Source: Heterobilharzia americana (taxonomy: Eukaryota; Platyhelminthes; Trematoda; Strigeidida; Schistosomatidae). Taken from it: a stretch of DNA of 64,000 bases. Below the pieces are notes generated by a model, which searched no databases, had not been told where the DNA came from, and saw only the letters and a list, made by a program, of their open reading frames with translations. Numbering within the stretch: the first letter of the stretch is position 1; the number at the start of each line of letters is the position of its first letter. The translations under genes and the position numbers were made by a program. Below, piece after piece: positions 54,701 through 60,700 of this stretch. Location of the stretch: contig OX104132.1 of the NCBI GenBank assembly GCA_944470555.2, positions 20,159,755 to 20,223,754 of the forward strand, in the 5' to 3' direction.

Positions 54701-57700
54701 TGCATCAGATGCAAATGAAACTCAGCACCAGCATTCCAATTGAGAAAATGCCCGAAAAGCCAACGCATCACAGAGAAGAACCAGCAAAACATCACCTGTG
54801 AAAACAAGAGACGTTAAGTACCGCGCAAAACAAAACAAAGAAGCAAACATTTTACGCAGGTCTGACTGAGATTCGTGAACTTCAAGGCCAACACCATTTC
54901 AGTCCCACCATCTATAACCTTGTCCCAACCTAAACCTACTTGAACCAACATCTCGCGACAGCAAAAATGATAGACTAAGCATGCATAGCACACCTCTCAG
55001 TCAAGTCAAATAAGCCGATGAATGTTCACAAACTCATCGATCAACTTTCCTCTTCTTCTAAAACGCCACATCTGACTTCTGTGTTACTGACGTGCTGGTA
55101 CCACGACACATGGTCACTACTACGAAGACAACAGTGGTCGAACACCTGAACCCTTCTCATGTCCTCTACCTTCAATGACCATATTTCACATCAACAAAGT
55201 AGAATGGAGTGAACTGCTACTCAGTACATCCTACCCTCAATAAGCAGTCGGATATCACGGCACTACCAGAAATGGAGTAGGCTGGCAGGAGCTAATAAAG
55301 CCTTTTTTTATCCGTGGCGAGATTTCGTCTTTCACCGACACCAGGACTGATCCAACTCTCCAAATACGTGAAGCGGTCAACACACTCAAACATTTCACTC
55401 CCTAACGTCAAACAAGAAACCAGCAACAATTCATATTTGGGTGATCATAAACTCATTCCAAATATTCTCAACTTTCTACTCAAGGTGTCCAGAAGACTCT
55501 GCATCTTGTCAACATCTCCACTTAACACGATTATATCATCTGTGTATCCTAGACAGACCAAAGAGTCTCCTGTGACAAAATCGATCCGTGTAAAGTCAGG
55601 TGAGGCACGTCTATAACAAAATTAAATAAGAATGCAGAGAGTGGCATCCTTGACGGACACCACCCGACACTTGACATTCACAACTCATCTGACAACTCAC
55701 CATAGACTCTAACACGTTGACGAGTGTTCGAGTACAGAGTGTGTACTCGACATCCCTCACAGTGAGAGATATACTGTCATAAAGCCTCTCGGTCGGCACA
55801 GTCGAATATCGCTTTCAGCTCGAGAGATACAACTAGTGCGTGTAGTCCTTACACTACCACTCCGTTGAAAAGTTCACAGACAACTTTCAACTGGGATCTA
55901 GCTGAGGAGTGCACTTTCTGCCTCAGGATTCAATTTTACACTACACTTATAAGACTGCAAAAGCTAACCGACAGATTCTAGTCAACCTAACTACGCTCAT
56001 CTAGATTTCTAACTGTGGCGTCAGTGTTTCTGACTATTTCGTTTCTCAACAAGCGAATGATGTTACGTACTGATAACCGAATAAGCAGTTGTCGTATTCC
56101 CGTTGGAATTCACCATAGACTGACATCATTTGAAGAATCATTAGAAATTTTGCAGCAATGGACAGGCGTTTCTTCCTAATATGAGACTCCTTAGCAGTGT
56201 GCACCCATGGCGCCGTTGAGTCTAACCAACTTTGACTTGAAGACTCAACTACGTCAGTGGATGAAAGTGGCGCTGTATCGTGAACTGACTGGATTCTAAC
56301 CCAGTGTCTCATTGGTAACGTGCTGACCGCGAGACATGAAGGTCCTGATTTTTAACCTTTGACGGGGTCATAAGAGGGCACTGTTGAGGAGTCCCATACT
56401 AGGACAAAACAACTGTCCAGTACTCCTACCTGGTCGATAGCTGCTACCTTGACGTGGTGGTCGAGCTTGCATATCACAATGACTCAGTGAGATATACTGG
56501 TGGAACGCCTGTTTCCTCAAGGTCCTACCATACCGTGTCAGGAAGATCTGTCGGATACTGGTGAGACGGAAAGCAGTTACCGTTGCAGTGTAAATTACTA
56601 CACTATGATGGAGGTGTGAGAGCGAAGTCGTACTGCTGCTAGCTGGATGATCTACAAGACAGAAGTTAGGTTTTCGCCTTAGATGACTAGCAGTGCCACG
56701 CTGATGCTGTCTTCTCAACGAAAGAGGGGGCGGGTAAAGGTCGACCCACGAAACAATAGCCGATCTAACAATTGTCATAACGTCACCTTGTTCATCTTGT
56801 TTTTTTAAATCAACTGCATAAAACAAGAGAAGATACTAATGTATGTTATAGTAAACCCTCGATGTTCAAATAAATGTTGTCTTGAAATTCCCTTGAGACT
56901 CAATAACTATACTATTCTTAGTCCCTTGGGTTCCTAATGGAACATAGGGCTTCAGTAGCACGTCTCCAATGCGCTCTGTTCTCTGAAATCTTTTGAACCT
57001 GGCTCCACGACAGCCCACAAGCTCTCATTTCCTCATCACATGATCTCCTCCATGTCACCCTCACCTTGGACGCCTAACTCGTCGCTTCCCATTGGGGTTA
57101 CACTCGAGGGCCTGGTGCGTGATTTCCCCAGTTCGCCTTATCAGTGTATGCCCAATCCATCTCCGCTTCCTCCTGCATATTTGTTGAGCGATAGGTTCTT
57201 GGTTGGTTCGTTCCCAGAGTTCCTTGTTGCTTATTCTTTCTGGCCATCTGATCTTCAGTATCGAGACAGTGTAGGCAGCTGTTGATGAATGTCTGTAGTT
57301 TATTGGAAGTCCCTTTCGTAATGCGCCAAGTCTCTGAGCCATACAGAAGCACTGATTTGACATTGGTGTTGAAAATCCGGATGTTGTTCCACATGCTGAG
57401 TGCAGAAGATCTCCATACTGGTTTCAGGCTAATGAACACCTGTCTTGCTTTTCCGATTCTCACTTTGACATCCTCGTCTGTGCCGCTACCTGTAGTTGAA
57501 ACAGTGCTTCCTAGATAGGTGAAGGAGGTTACTTCCTTTAAGTTCCTCCCGTTGATGGTGATTGGAGTTTGTTGTTGGTGGTGCGGTATCTTCATCACCT
57601 CTGTCTTCTCTATATTCATTTGAAGTCCTGTCTCCGCTGCCCTGCCTCGCCTCTTCTGTCAACTTGTTAGTTTTTGCCTGTAGATCTTCAAGTTTCTGCG

Positions 57701-60700
57701 ACATCAGACACAAGTCATCGGTGAAATCCAAGTCTTCTAGGTTCTTTTCTGCGGTCCAGCGTGTCCCCCTCTTCTCGCTCCCCACTGTTTGTTACATGGT
57801 CCAGTCCACCACAGTCAGGAATATCATGGGGGATAGATAGTAGGCAACCTTGTTTCACTCCTGTCTCCTGTCTTCACTTCAAAAGCATCACTGAGCTTCC
57901 TATTGTGAATTACTTGGCATGCGGCGTCTTCATATAGTTGTTGAATGAGGCTGATAAAGGTTGTGACTCAAACAGCTGTTATATGTTTGTTCGGATGCTA
58001 TTCCCAAGATGCCACCCGATGGTCTTTTCATCTGTCTTAGCCTAGTCACTTTTGCATTGAACTCACTTGATACGACGACCACGTCTGAACGTTTGGGACC
58101 CAGTTAAGTACAGCACTTCCTGCTTTAGCATGTACCGCTATACCTACACCGACAAGGTCACGAGAACTAGTCGTCATAAATTGTGACACTACAAGCAAAA
58201 AAGAAAGAAAACCGTCGTCGCGAACGAAGTGGACTAAGTGGAAAAAGCCCAAGAAGTAATCAGTGATAAGAGCATTTATCAAGTGGTGGACAAGAGTCCC
58301 ACCAAACAACTTGGAAACGGAATTTAAAGAAACCTAAACAATCAAGTTAAAGCTGGTCAAATGACGAGTGGAAATGAATAGCCCAGTTCTACCTAGGTCC
58401 TATAGTCAAATGAAAGCAAACAAGGTAGATAGATAGATATTCCACTGCAACCAATAGTGTCACCAACAGGAATATCATGATTTAATTTGTCCAAAAAGCT
58501 ATACAATGAACTAAAAAACTTCGTTGATGGAAATCAACACTTAGCCAATTCAGTGACTCAATTCGCTGTGAGAATAAGAGACAACGAAGAAAAAATGGTA
58601 TCCTTTGATGTAACTACACTTTTCACGTCAAACAATAAGGATCTCGCCATAGTATCCCACTCAACAATGACCAGAACCTTTAGAAATACAAGAAAATAAC
58701 TGCTAAAAACTTGTTAAAACTAATCAACCTGTCTCATGACATACTTTCAGTTCAATGAAAAGATCTACAAACAAGTTAAAGAGGCTGCTACAGGTTCACC
58801 AATATCCGGACTGACTGCTGAAGCACTGATGCAGAAATTGGAATCAATAGTTATCCTAATAATCAAACCAAAAGTCTGAATTCATTACGTCAACGACACC
58901 TGTAATTATCAAAACAAACGAACTAGAAAACACATTCAATCTCATCGACTAAACCTTTGAAGGTATTTAATTCACAAGATTGAAAGTAAATAACCAGATC
59001 GCATTCCTGGATGTGATTATGAGAACATATGATGGAACCGACTCCAATGTATAGGAAGGCGACATATATACAGATCAAGTTTTGAAAGACAGCATTAATA
59101 ACCCAACACCTCATACTAAGAATTGTATAAAAACACCTTTCGCACGTGCTAAGAGTCACTGCAATACTCAACAAATTCAGAAATAAAAATAAAACCAACT
59201 TTATAATGTTCAAAGTTAATTACTATCCAACCAACTTCGTCGAGAAATGCCAATCAACAGAAAAAGCATCACGATAATTACCTCAACCCACAAAACGAAT
59301 CACTTTACCATACATCAAAGATGTCTCAGAAACTGTTAACCGATTACTTCATCCATTCGGTATCAGTGTGGTAAACAAACCAACCAAATCCTTGTAGAAA
59401 ATATCATGTAAGCTAAAGGATTCATTAACAAAAGAATATGAAACGAATATAATCTACAAAATTAGTTGCAAGGACCATCGACATAATTATGTTGACCAGT
59501 TCAATGGTCGAAACTATTAACACCAACTTGCAGTCAAATGATCTGTGTCTAAATTGATTTCGATACATATAGATGAACATAACCACAAATTTAATTGGGA
59601 CAACATGAAAATAAAACAACAAACAGCTCAAAAACTCCCGAAAGGAAGCATGGTACTCAAATCAAGTGACAATTCACAGACACGCGAACACTAACCCGGT
59701 ATATGGACTAATAAGAAGGGATCAGCCAACTTGGCAGTCAAGTAAATCAATAATCACAAACCATGTCAACAGCATAGGTCAAAGGATGACAATAATTATT
59801 AAGGTCAATCTCTCATAAGAAAGGATGCATCACCTCTATCTACAAGCCCATAACGCTCGAGGCTGGTAAATATTCTTTATCAACATCCATGAAACTTAAA
59901 AATTCTCTACTTGTATACGAAGTAAGTGCTGATGAAGTCGCATAGCCTGGTGATGAAGAGTTCAAGAAAAAACCTCAAAGTTCCGAAAAATTATCATCCT
60001 TTTCCTGAGCTATAAATTTTCTCTACTATTTAAGTCATCGAATCTTCGGAAACTCAAAGAGCGAATTTCGCAGATGCGCAATGTTGAGTAACTACACTTG
60101 TGTGTTTCAGAAACAGAGTACAGCCATGGCCCGAGATGCTAGTGTTTTGGCTAGCGAAGCCTGTTGGCAAATTTGGAAAAGCGTGCGAATATTACAAGAT
60201 TTAACATGTCGTTTGGAGCGCAGTTGCAAGAAACCAATGATGTCATCCAGTAGGCTAGAAGAAATCAAGGACGACAAAAGGTTGTTAGCATGGAGATTCC
60301 AAAATAGATTAGAAGGTAAAGATATGAAAGGTGGTTAGTTATCTGAGGGGATTTCAGTGTGAAAAGAGTTCTCAGGGTGGCGACACTTCACAATCGCTCA
60401 CACAACAGTTTACTTCTCCTTGAAGTAACTGAAAAACAAATCGTATTGGGAATAATGGTGCATGTCTGTGGAACCCACAAGATATCTGCTTGAGACACAT
60501 CACACACAACTTTTGTGAAAGTTGGGGATTTATATTTGAATGGTTTAAATCCAGTTACGAAACCCATACCGCAGGGAGTGTTCTATTTGTAGGGCAGACC
60601 TATAACCCACCTCCCTTCCCATCGAGAAGACAGCGTCAGCATGGTACTGCCGGTTATCCGCAAGAAACACCTTAGTGTCGCTGCACTCCATCCCAGCCAG

